Source: Bacteroides mediterraneensis (lineage in GTDB: Bacteria > Bacteroidota > Bacteroidia > Bacteroidales > Bacteroidaceae). From it: 64,000 nt of DNA. How positions within the stretch are numbered: the first letter of the stretch is position 1; every line of letters begins with the position of its first letter. This document shows, in pieces, positions 55,926 through 64,000 of this stretch. The position numbers and the translations under genes are program-made. Under the pieces are notes generated by a model, which saw only the letters and a program-made list of their open reading frames with translations, was not told the origin of the DNA and did no database searches. The stretch is taken from positions 1 through 64,000 of the forward strand of contig NZ_JACJKA010000017.1 in assembly GCF_016900355.1 (NCBI RefSeq), written 5' to 3'.

Positions 55926-58334
55926 TTACTCCCGCTTAATTTCTTCTGCCGGATTCACCCGGGACACCTGCCAAATACGGAAAGCTACCGTGAGGGCAAC
56001 CAACAAGGAGACACACAGGAAGAGGCAAAAATAGAAAGCCACCCCATGCCGGAAGAACACCGTGTACAAGGTACTAAACTGCCTCAACAAGAATTCAACC
56101 AACACAAATCCCCACACAGCCGTCACCGTCAGTAAAGTCACATAAAGCCGAGCAAACAGCCAAATTATCTGACGCATTCCGGCACCGTTAATCTTTCGGA
56201 TAGCCATCTCCTTCCGCCGATATTCCGTGTCGATGGTCACGGCTGAATACACGCCCAACAACGAAATCACCAGCACTACTACCGAAAAGAACAATACAAT
56301 TCCGCGGAGCTTGAACTCAAGCGCCTGTGACTCACGGATGTCGTCCATGAACGTGCTGACCTTCACTTCCACACTTTCCGGCAACGTCTTTTTCAGTATC
56401 TTCCTGACCTCCTGAGATACGGTTTCCACCTGCCCCTCCTTACATTTCACATAACAATGCCCACAATAATCGTCGAACCCGCTCAGGAGAAATATAAATC
56501 CTTCACTATCATAATACACACTGGACACAAATGTCTGGCACACTCCTTGAATCGTGTAGGCTTCTCCGTCATAATTATAAAGCGGTTTCCCCATGATGTC
56601 CTTCCCGAGACGACGAGACAGAGCCTCGTCTATCACCAAATCGGACAACTCACGCGGCGTATATCCCGACCGTATCGGAATGTGCATGAAACGAAAGAAA
56701 CCGGGAGTTATACGCATCACATTTACATCCACATGACTGTCTCTATTGTCTTTCTCCGTATACATGCCCGTACCAGAAACGCCTCTCAAATAATTGATGT
56801 CGGCCAGAAGTACCTCTTCGACTCCCGACAAGTTTTTAAACTGATGTATCAGATCCAGCTTCTGCACAGTGTTCATAAAAGAAAAATCCATCGGAATGCT
56901 CAATATCTGCTCTTTCTCCTCCAAACTCAATGTCCCGAACAAGGTACGTCCTGTTTTATCCGACTGTAGATAAAGCGCCGCTGCCAGTGAGATAAAAACC
57001 CAACAGATGAACAACTGCACTCCCAACCACAGATTCCGCAGCCGTCTCTTTCCTCCCCGGTGTACACCGCCCGATACCCCCGCATGCACCTGCGTGCGAC
57101 GTACCTTCCACACGACTATTCCACACACCCAAGCACATACTCCCAACAGGCCAGCCAGATACTCAAAGCTCTGTACCATCAGTAGAGAAGTATCAAACTG
57201 CAAAGACAAACCGGCCATTTCCAGCCTCAACCAAGGAGCCATCACCTCGATGCAGACACCGGTCAACAGACCGGCCAGCAAAACCAACAAGGCAGACTGT
57301 GTGAACAGTTGGACAAAAAGACTGCCTCCAGACGCTCCCGCCATTCGCCGGATACTGAATTCACGCATACGAGTAAGAAAAGACCCCACGAGCAAATGAA
57401 AGAAATTAAGCAAGGCCACCAGCAAAATCAATACCCCGGCTACCATCGTAGTCCATACCATCGTACGAAGCAGTCCCCCATTCCAGCCCCTATCTCCCAT
57501 CGGATGAGCTTCCACCGCAAAGCTTGTATCATGCATCCGATGCGTCTGTTTGCTGCGATAAAACCACTCATTGAGTTGCTCCGGAGTAAAACCTTTACGC
57601 AGCAACGCATACGTAAAGGAACTGATAATGGCATAACGGGCATCATTCTGGATGATTCCTTCCGAATCGTTGAGGGAAAACATATCCAGATGCTCCATAA
57701 AAGCAATACTGTTGTTCTCTGGAATATCCTCAATCACTGCCTGAATAGTATAAACCGTTCCCCCGGTACGTGGAGTAGAATCCGGCGAAGTGTACAACCG
57801 GCGCATCAGTACCAGCTGTTTTCCTACCGCCTGACGAATATCCCCATATACCCGGCGTGCCATGCTCTCACTCACGACCAATGAATTTGGCATCATCTTA
57901 GCTACCTCAGCCGAACCGCACAAAATTTGAGGAGTCAGTACCTGAAAGAAGGAAGAATCCGTCTCTGCCACGGCGAAGGAATAAGGTAACTGCTTCCCGT
58001 CGGGCATCTCCACGTTGAAAGGCCGTTCTATCGGTGAATAATCCACCACACATAATGCCTCAATCCCATCCGGCTTTTGAAGACGCAGTTCCTCGGCCAA
58101 TGTCGCAGGAGTACAATTCAACACTTTCCCTTCTTTCATGTCACGAATATTGAGTTCGGCAATCCGTTCATAGTTTGCAAAACAATGATTCATGCTGAAA
58201 GCATAACGGACCACGTAGAGACAGATACTGAAACACAGCAAGGCCACCCCTACTCCGACCAACGCAATCAGATGCTGTGTCTTGTATTTCCACAAATTAC
58301 GGAAAGCTACTTTCAAATAATGTGCAATCATCAT
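55926..58334 (-). CDS. ABC transporter permease, FtsX/MacB type (802 aa)
   Basis: Start VAFRNLWKYKTQHLIALVGVGVA, middle motif EFSIRRMAGASGGSLFVQLF, C-terminal motif MAIRKINGAGMRQIIWLF and ending VNPAEEIKRE. Paralogous to its three neighbours but clearly diverged; large periplasmic domains lie between the helices. It follows the next upstream permease by 15 nt. Confidence 0.92.
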   Translation of the reverse strand: MMIAHYLKVAFRNLWKYKTQHLIALVGVGVALLCFSICLYVVRYAFSMNHCFANYERIAELNIRDMKEGKVLNCTPATLAEELRLQKPDGIEALCVVDYSPIERPFNVEMPDGKQLPYSFAVAETDSSFFQVLTPQILCGSAEVAKMMPNSLVVSESMARRVYGDIRQAVGKQLVLMRRLYTSPDSTPRTGGTVYTIQAVIEDIPENNSIAFMEHLDMFSLNDSEGIIQNDARYAIISSFTYALLRKGFTPEQLNEWFYRSKQTHRMHDTSFAVEAHPMGDRGWNGGLLRTMVWTTMVAGVLILLVALLNFFHLLVGSFLTRMREFSIRRMAGASGGSLFVQLFTQSALLVLLAGLLTGVCIEVMAPWLRLEMAGLSLQFDTSLLMVQSFEYLAGLLGVCAWVCGIVVWKVRRTQVHAGVSGGVHRGGKRRLRNLWLGVQLFICWVFISLAAALYLQSDKTGRTLFGTLSLEEKEQILSIPMDFSFMNTVQKLDLIHQFKNLSGVEEVLLADINYLRGVSGTGMYTEKDNRDSHVDVNVMRITPGFFRFMHIPIRSGYTPRELSDLVIDEALSRRLGKDIMGKPLYNYDGEAYTIQGVCQTFVSSVYYDSEGFIFLLSGFDDYCGHCYVKCKEGQVETVSQEVRKILKKTLPESVEVKVSTFMDDIRESQALEFKLRGIVLFFSVVVLVISLLGVYSAVTIDTEYRRKEMAIRKINGAGMRQIIWLFARLYVTLLTVTAVWGFVLVEFLLRQFSTLYTVFFRHGVAFYFCLFLCVSLLVALTVAFRIWQVSRVNPAEEIKRE

Positions 58335-58349
58335 AAGTTCATTCTTTTA

Positions 58350-60731
58350 TTATTCACTTTTCATTACTTCACTCGGATTGATGCGGGAAGCCTTGTGCAC
58401 CTGCCAGAGCAACGTAGCCACGGAAATCACCGCCACTATCAGGAAGGCTGTCAGGAACAGACCTACCGTCACCGGAGCCTTCACCACCAAATCGGCGGTA
58501 TAGTAGTGAATGGCCAGCCAAGCCAACGGTACTGCCACCACGGCTGCCAGCAACAGCATCCCCACATAACGACGGAGCAACAGCACATACAGGTCTTTCA
58601 GCATGGCACCGTTCACCTTGCGGATGGCAATCTCGCGGTAACGCTGGCGGATATCGAACAGGGAAATGCCGAACAACCCCAGACAGGAAATGACGATGGC
58701 GATAAAGGCAAACGAAGTGTAAAGCACTGCCAGCCGACGGTCTGCCGCATACATCTGTTTCACCTGATTGGAAAACAACGTATATTCAAACTCTTCGGTA
58801 CCATACACCTCACGTTCCACTTTTTTCAAGTAATCTATCACCGCAGCCAGACGTCCCGGACGGAATGACAACGTATAAAGATCACCGGAAAAACTATTTC
58901 GCACCACAAATACCATCGGATGTACCCCCGCACTGATATGTCCATCATAGTAATCGTCGATGACCGCCACAATAGGATGCGCTTCAGGGTTTTGAGCCCT
59001 CATCTTGTCATCTTCATACATCAATGTAGCTCCTTGACAGGAATCATACCCCAACGCCTTCAGTGCCGCACGGTTCACCACATAATACTCCTCGTCCCCA
59101 TCTTCTTCCTCCTTCATTGCGGGAAGCGCTCCCTCTACAAAACGCAATTCATAAAGCCGGAAGAAAGAAGGAGTGGCATACCACATATACAAAAAAGCCG
59201 TACGCCCGTTATTTCCTATAAACTTCATTCCAAAATCACTGGAGGTCAGTGCAGATTGATCCGCTACCCAATACTCAACATCAGGGCAAGCTTTCATCTT
59301 GTCATCAAGCTGTTTCACTCGCTGCATGCGTGCCTGTATGTCTTCCGGACTCCGATAAGAAGAGAAATCCTTCGACTCGTGGGCCAGATGCGCCACTAAA
59401 ATATTCTCCGTACGATACCCCGGGTCTGTATGCAGCAAAGTATCAAGCTGACGGTTAAAATAAAATGCCAGAACCACCAGTATCAAGGTAAGTACATACT
59501 GCAACACCAGCAGTCCCATTCTCGCCCGTACCGACTGCCCGGCCGTACTCACCAAACGGATGCCGACGGAAGGCAAGATACGCGTGAAACGGAAATACGG
59601 ATAAAGCGAGGCTACCAGCGGCAGGAATACAAGTAACGCCAAGGACAAATACACATCGAAAGCTGTATAGGGGAAATCAAACCCGAAAAAGCGGGACACA
59701 GGTACCCGGGTCAGTTCAATGCATACCCACGCAAGCAACACCGCCAAAGCGGAAAGCAGAAAATTCTCGGCAAAAATCTGTGCAAAGACAGCTCCTCTTC
59801 CTGCTCCAAACACCCGGCGTATACCATATTCGTGCGTGCGTTTGAGCATAAAAATCATGTAAAGGTTGATGAAGTTCAGCAACCCGGTAACCAGCAGCAA
59901 CGCACAAATACCCATGAATATCTGCAACTGCCCCCAATCTCCCCATACATAAATAGATGCTTTATCCCTTATTTCCAACTTGGAAAAGTAACATTCTTTC
60001 AAAGGTACGAAACGAAAGGTGTACACCCGTGTATCCGACGGATAGTGCGGATTTAGGCTGCGTGGATGTTTCCCTACTTGATTAAGCTTATTCATATCTG
60101 CTCCGGGCACAAAACGATACAAATCCAACGGCATCTTCTCCCACCTATTGGAAGAAGTATTTGCCAGAAGCAAATCGAAATTCAGCCAGGTCTTGTTGGT
60201 AGGAGAGCCAATCACTCCTTTCACCACATATTCTTGTCCGTTGGAATAAGCGATTGTCTTTCCGACAGGGTTGTCCGACCCAAAAACCTCCCGTGCATAC
60301 GATTGGGTCAGTACCACCGAAGAAGGATCAGTCAGATTCTTTTCTCCCTGTATCAACGGATAAGAGAACAGTTGAAAAAACGTACTGTCCGTAGCAAGGG
60401 CATCGCAACGGTAACGGTGTCCCTCACTGACCAGAAAATCATTCTCCAACGGAACAAAACTACATTTCGTTTCTATCAGTTCTGGAGCAATCAGTACACT
60501 GTCATTCCGATAAGCTGCATAAGAGCCCCAATATACCCCTCCCGACACATTCACTTGCACGGCATATACATTTTCCCGGTCCACACAATGGGTATCGACC
60601 GTCAGTTCCCGATGAATGTATCGGAGCAAAATAATACAGCAGGCCAGACTGAAAGCCAGTCCCAACAGATTAATCAGAGTGTACGTCCGTGCACGGAGCA
60701 GGAAACGTAAGGCATAGCGTAGTGTGTTCAT
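58350..60731 (-). CDS. ABC transporter permease, FtsX/MacB type (793 aa)
   Basis: First helix TLINLLGLAFSLACCIILLRY, middle EYGIRRVFGAGRGAVFAQIF, C-terminal IAIRKVNGAMLKDLYVLL and ending INPSEVMKSE, the same two-set layout as the neighbours. 39 nt separate it from the permease upstream. Confidence 0.92.
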   Translation of the reverse strand: MNTLRYALRFLLRARTYTLINLLGLAFSLACCIILLRYIHRELTVDTHCVDRENVYAVQVNVSGGVYWGSYAAYRNDSVLIAPELIETKCSFVPLENDFLVSEGHRYRCDALATDSTFFQLFSYPLIQGEKNLTDPSSVVLTQSYAREVFGSDNPVGKTIAYSNGQEYVVKGVIGSPTNKTWLNFDLLLANTSSNRWEKMPLDLYRFVPGADMNKLNQVGKHPRSLNPHYPSDTRVYTFRFVPLKECYFSKLEIRDKASIYVWGDWGQLQIFMGICALLLVTGLLNFINLYMIFMLKRTHEYGIRRVFGAGRGAVFAQIFAENFLLSALAVLLAWVCIELTRVPVSRFFGFDFPYTAFDVYLSLALLVFLPLVASLYPYFRFTRILPSVGIRLVSTAGQSVRARMGLLVLQYVLTLILVVLAFYFNRQLDTLLHTDPGYRTENILVAHLAHESKDFSSYRSPEDIQARMQRVKQLDDKMKACPDVEYWVADQSALTSSDFGMKFIGNNGRTAFLYMWYATPSFFRLYELRFVEGALPAMKEEEDGDEEYYVVNRAALKALGYDSCQGATLMYEDDKMRAQNPEAHPIVAVIDDYYDGHISAGVHPMVFVVRNSFSGDLYTLSFRPGRLAAVIDYLKKVEREVYGTEEFEYTLFSNQVKQMYAADRRLAVLYTSFAFIAIVISCLGLFGISLFDIRQRYREIAIRKVNGAMLKDLYVLLLRRYVGMLLLAAVVAVPLAWLAIHYYTADLVVKAPVTVGLFLTAFLIVAVISVATLLWQVHKASRINPSEVMKSE

Positions 60732-60770
60732 ATTGTTTTCTTTTCTTAATTTCTATATCTATACATTATA

Positions 60771-63146
60771 TCATTCACTCTTTATCACCTCTGCCGGATT
60801 CTCCTTCGCCGTTTTCCAAATGCGATGCCCGATACAAGCCGTCACACAAAGGGCAACACCGACAAAAATCAGCAGAAATGGAAGGAATCCGATTTCCACC
60901 TGACGGTTATAATGCTCTATCCAACGTCTCATCACCCACCAGGCAGCAGGGAAGGCAATCAGCGAAGAAACGACCAACAGCAAAGCATATTCCCTGAAAA
61001 ACAGCATAAGGATATTCCTCACCGTAGCTCCGTTTACCTTGCGGATAGCTATCTCCTTACGGCGCCGCTCGCAAGCTAATGTCACCAGCGAGTAGATACC
61101 AAATATCGAAATGAAGATACACACCAGCGAAGAGAACCCAAGCAATGACGACAAGGCATCTTCCGACTTCAGATAATCGTTGTAACATTCTTCTTCACTA
61201 TAGAGAAAGAGCTTACGGTCGGGCAGCTCGGCACGCTGCATCTCTTCAATGCGACGGCGACATTCGTCCCACGTACCCGGACGGTATTTAAAAAGGACAA
61301 AACAGCGGGCATGCATCCACTCCACCCGGTCGGTGTTGACAAACATCGTGCAGGGAAGTTTCTCAGTAGGCGATTTATAAGCACAGTCTTTCACCACCCC
61401 GATAACGGTCATCGGCTCTATCTTGCGATCAACAAAAAACAGCTGCTTGCCTACAGCTTCTTCAGGAGTCCAACCCATCCGGCGGGCCGTACTTTCCAGA
61501 AGGTTCACCTGCCGATAATCCGACTTTTCCGACACCCATTCGCCTGCCAACAGCTGCATACCGTAAAAACGGAAGAAGTCTTCACCTGCCAACACTTCAT
61601 CAAAAGACAAAGGCTCCTTCAAACGGCCTTCCATACCTGTTCCTCCATCTATCAAGGACGATGAATAAGCTCCCATACCCAACAACGGCCAGTAAACCGG
61701 GCGTATCACTTCCGTCACCATCGGCAAAGCCTTGATTTTCTCGGCCCATACGTTCATGTCCACATTCATCCAAATGCTGACGGCTGCCCGTCCGCGATAG
61801 TCCATGCCTGTATCCACATTCCGCAAATGGTGCAGTTGCAGCTGCATGGCCACCGCACAGAAGATGAAAGCCATACAGACCGTCAGCTGGAGAATGACAC
61901 TTCCTTTCCGCCAAGCGATACCCGAAAGCGCATTACCCGTATGCATATTTCCATGCAATGACCGCTTCTGAAACAGCCATACCCACAGCACCACGATGGC
62001 CATCATGACGACCGATACCGACAGGATGTAGAACAAGATTAAACGGTAGATTGAAAAGTCAGCATCCTGAATCAGCGCATACCGGAGGAAGACCGGCATC
62101 AGCAACTCTACCAATACCATCCCCACAACCAAGGCCGCCAGAATTGTCAACAGGAAATCAGTACAAAGCAGGATAACCAACGAACGCATTCCTGCCCCAC
62201 AAACCTGCCGCAACACCATTTCTCTTCGGCGCGTATGGAAACGGTCGATATAAATCGTCAGGTAATTGATAAAGGCACAAACGATAATAAGTCCGCCCAC
62301 CACAGCAAACCAGGTGATATAACGGAACTGCACCGTCTGGTTGTTTTTAAGGATGAAACCTTCCGTGGCACGAAGACCCGTCAGCGGTTCCAGGTAGAAA
62401 CGTGTCAATCCTGTGTTTTGATACCTGCTTTTAGTCAGTTCTTCGGGAAAGTGGGCATTCATCTTCTCCAGCAATCGGGAGACATCCGTACCTGGCTTCA
62501 CTTTGACAAGTGTCCGGTAAGTATAATCGTCCCAGCCTGTCCGTCCGCTTCCGTTACCCAGAAAAGCGTAGGGGAAATTAGTGTGCGCTCCCCAGTCACT
62601 TACTACAGCGCCAATGGTATATTCCTTGTTCCAGTTGGCATTGGTCACGGTCTGGCCAATCACATCCGTAGTGCCAAACAGCTGTTTTGCGGTCTTCTCC
62701 GTAATGGCAATACGGCTATCTGTGGAACCGGCACGAAGAAAACTTTCATCCCCCTCCAAGGTACGGAAGTCCAGCATCCGCAAGGCGGTAGTATCGGGCA
62801 GAAGCATGGGCAACTCCAGCATCCGGTTGTCTTTCAACACAAAAAAAGTTTCTGTCTCAAACAAACAGTAATCTTCAATTTCCGAGTAATGTTCCTTCAG
62901 GTAACGTCCCAAGGCATAAGGCGTAAAGCTCGCGGAAGACCCCCCGAAACTATCGTCATTCACTCCAACCAGATACAGACGGTCTGCATCACGATGAAAC
63001 GTATCGTACGTCATCTCATAATGTATCCAGAAGGCAGAAAGGGCAAAGCATGCCAAGCCCACGGCCAGTCCTAAAATACTGACCACACTCTGCATACGGT
63101 ATTTCAGCAAATTACGCCAGGCTATTTTCAGGTAATGTAACCACAT
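60771..63146 (-). CDS. ABC transporter permease, FtsX/MacB type (791 aa)
   Basis: Start WLHYLKIAWRNLLKYRM with helix SVVSILGLAVGLACFAL, middle EMVLRQVCGAGMRSLVILL (the most degenerate of the four), C-terminal IAIRKVNGATVRNILMLF and ending ENPAEVIKSE. The ATG is 7 nt after the stop of the partial gene at the window edge, so the operon begins outside the window. Confidence 0.92.
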   Translation of the reverse strand: MWLHYLKIAWRNLLKYRMQSVVSILGLAVGLACFALSAFWIHYEMTYDTFHRDADRLYLVGVNDDSFGGSSASFTPYALGRYLKEHYSEIEDYCLFETETFFVLKDNRMLELPMLLPDTTALRMLDFRTLEGDESFLRAGSTDSRIAITEKTAKQLFGTTDVIGQTVTNANWNKEYTIGAVVSDWGAHTNFPYAFLGNGSGRTGWDDYTYRTLVKVKPGTDVSRLLEKMNAHFPEELTKSRYQNTGLTRFYLEPLTGLRATEGFILKNNQTVQFRYITWFAVVGGLIIVCAFINYLTIYIDRFHTRRREMVLRQVCGAGMRSLVILLCTDFLLTILAALVVGMVLVELLMPVFLRYALIQDADFSIYRLILFYILSVSVVMMAIVVLWVWLFQKRSLHGNMHTGNALSGIAWRKGSVILQLTVCMAFIFCAVAMQLQLHHLRNVDTGMDYRGRAAVSIWMNVDMNVWAEKIKALPMVTEVIRPVYWPLLGMGAYSSSLIDGGTGMEGRLKEPLSFDEVLAGEDFFRFYGMQLLAGEWVSEKSDYRQVNLLESTARRMGWTPEEAVGKQLFFVDRKIEPMTVIGVVKDCAYKSPTEKLPCTMFVNTDRVEWMHARCFVLFKYRPGTWDECRRRIEEMQRAELPDRKLFLYSEEECYNDYLKSEDALSSLLGFSSLVCIFISIFGIYSLVTLACERRRKEIAIRKVNGATVRNILMLFFREYALLLVVSSLIAFPAAWWVMRRWIEHYNRQVEIGFLPFLLIFVGVALCVTACIGHRIWKTAKENPAEVIKSE

Positions 63147-63153
63147 AGTCTTT

Positions 63154-64000
63154 CTATTTATTCAGATTCTTGAACTTAAATTTAATGATGAACGGCATAT
63201 CCCTGCAAGCTTTCTCATATCTGGATATATAATCCGTAAAAACACTTTTACCGGAAAAAGAAAAGGGATATACTATTCCATAAAAACAGGTACCATCATT
63301 TCCAATCACCGAAACGGGCGTTTCATTTCTTCTATATCCATAGTAAGTTTTCCCGGTAACTTTATCTATCAATATAAAATAATTCCTAAGTGCCGGACCA
63401 AGAGCGCCTACAAATAACCACTCTTCCGTTTCTGAGGCCGAAACCAGACACTTTACGTATGGTTGAGGATCTATCCTTAAATATTCTTCATTATTTGTCA
63501 TATCAGTGCCTTCCGGTATATTCCATTTCCCAAAATCGAAGGAATATCTTGTCTTTATCGAATCTCCTTCAATCTTACTGATTTCATAACGAGGTTCATA
63601 ATCTGACAAAACATTCAAACATCCGTTCGGGTCCTGATAGAATTTCTGACAAGCTAAAGGATATCCACTGCGTTTCTTTATAGGATACATATTTTCTCCA
63701 TCCTTTACGTATATACTATTCTTGCTGTAAGACCAGAAAAAATACTTTCCTTCACCATTATCTGCAAACTTGCAGAAACTTATGGCTATCCTTTTAAGAG
63801 GAATCCTGTCAAGGTAATTACCGTTTGCCGCATCAAATACCACAATGGCAGAATCAGACAATATCAATATATTTTTGCCGTCATGACTGAATATGACATC
63901 CTGTATTTCAAAATACCCCTGCTTGCTGGTACTTGATGCCTTAATCTCATATAATAATTCTCCACCCACATCAAAAACGGATATTGTATTACGGATTCTG
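63154..64000 (-). CDS. Partial protein with beta-propeller-like repeats (5' end outside window)
   Basis: The frame is open from the stop at 63154 to the window edge; a GTG at 63969 is an internal codon, since coding-like sequence continues upstream (NTISVFDVGGELLYEI). Segments such as FEIQDVIFSHDGKNILILSD and IVVFDAANGNYLDRIPLK, then FCKFADNGEGKYFFWSY, look like successive blades of a propeller and resemble Bacteroidales six-bladed propeller lipoproteins; the family is not certain. It precedes the first permease by 7 nt and is likely in the same operon. Function unknown. Confidence 0.75.
   Translation of the reverse strand, partial: RIRNTISVFDVGGELLYEIKASSTSKQGYFEIQDVIFSHDGKNILILSDSAIVVFDAANGNYLDRIPLKRIAISFCKFADNGEGKYFFWSYSKNSIYVKDGENMYPIKKRSGYPLACQKFYQDPNGCLNVLSDYEPRYEISKIEGDSIKTRYSFDFGKWNIPEGTDMTNNEEYLRIDPQPYVKCLVSASETEEWLFVGALGPALRNYFILIDKVTGKTYYGYRRNETPVSVIGNDGTCFYGIVYPFSFSGKSVFTDYISRYEKACRDMPFIIKFKFKNLNK

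Overview
The window comes from a Bacteroidales genome, most likely Bacteroides or Phocaeicola. The pointers are a SusC/SusD pair with a GH18 lipoprotein, DUF1735 and DUF4369 domain proteins, Bacteroidetes-type promoters (TTTG, 18-20 nt, then TAnnTTTG) in front of several genes and tRNAs, A-rich regions instead of strong Shine-Dalgarno sites, and kdsB. The species cannot be settled from the sequence.

Layout. 1-5225: tRNA-Thr(CGT) on the minus strand, then carA-carB behind a long leader with two hairpins. 5251-5600: a small membrane protein. 5829-9194: a CRISPR array of 53 repeats and 52 spacers, read on the minus strand, with its leader at the high-coordinate end. 9265-19130: a complete subtype I-B cas operon on the minus strand (cas6-cas8-cas7-cas5-cas3-cas4-cas1-cas2). 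It has one promoter and one terminator and is headed by an XRE-ImmA/IrrE-type regulator. 19181-19350: two kinds of short phased repeats. 19364-26888: a polysaccharide utilisation locus (SusC, SusD, GH18 endoglycosidase, DUF1735/LamG surface lipoprotein) behind a leader of about 380 nt. 26934-27203: two tandem identical tRNA-Arg(TCT) genes. 27189-33391: AddA and AddB-like recombination helicase/nuclease subunits, whose promoter overlaps the divergent tRNA promoter.

33548-42070 is a minus-strand run of housekeeping genes: kdsB, a pseudo-protease of family M16, a 14-unit MORN protein, an inositol-phosphatase family protein, DUF2461, a YhcH family protein, the glycogen branching enzyme and a DUF6057-like membrane protein. 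At 42271-42374 there is a second phased palindrome array, clearly related to the one beside the cas promoter. It lies in the divergent region between kdsB and an AlaX-like tRNA-editing protein plus a DRGH endonuclease. 43877-51206: an RND efflux operon (adaptor, pump, outer-membrane channel, small lipoprotein) with a divergent AraC-type regulator. 51225-64000: a minus-strand operon with one LolD/MacB-type ATPase, four paralogous FtsX/MacB-type permeases, a TlpA-like thioredoxin protein and, at the edge, a partial protein that looks like a beta-propeller.

The most unusual signals are the two related arrays of five 16-bp near-palindromes repeated every 22 bp, the metallopeptidase-type regulator that opens the cas operon, several features of the CRISPR array (a spacer present twice, two neighbouring spacers that share a 7-nt junction, a hairpin beside the first repeat), the attenuator-like hairpin before carA, and the interlocked tRNA/addA promoters. 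No gene cluster in the window looks like a wholly unknown system; the novelty candidates are mostly regulatory DNA.
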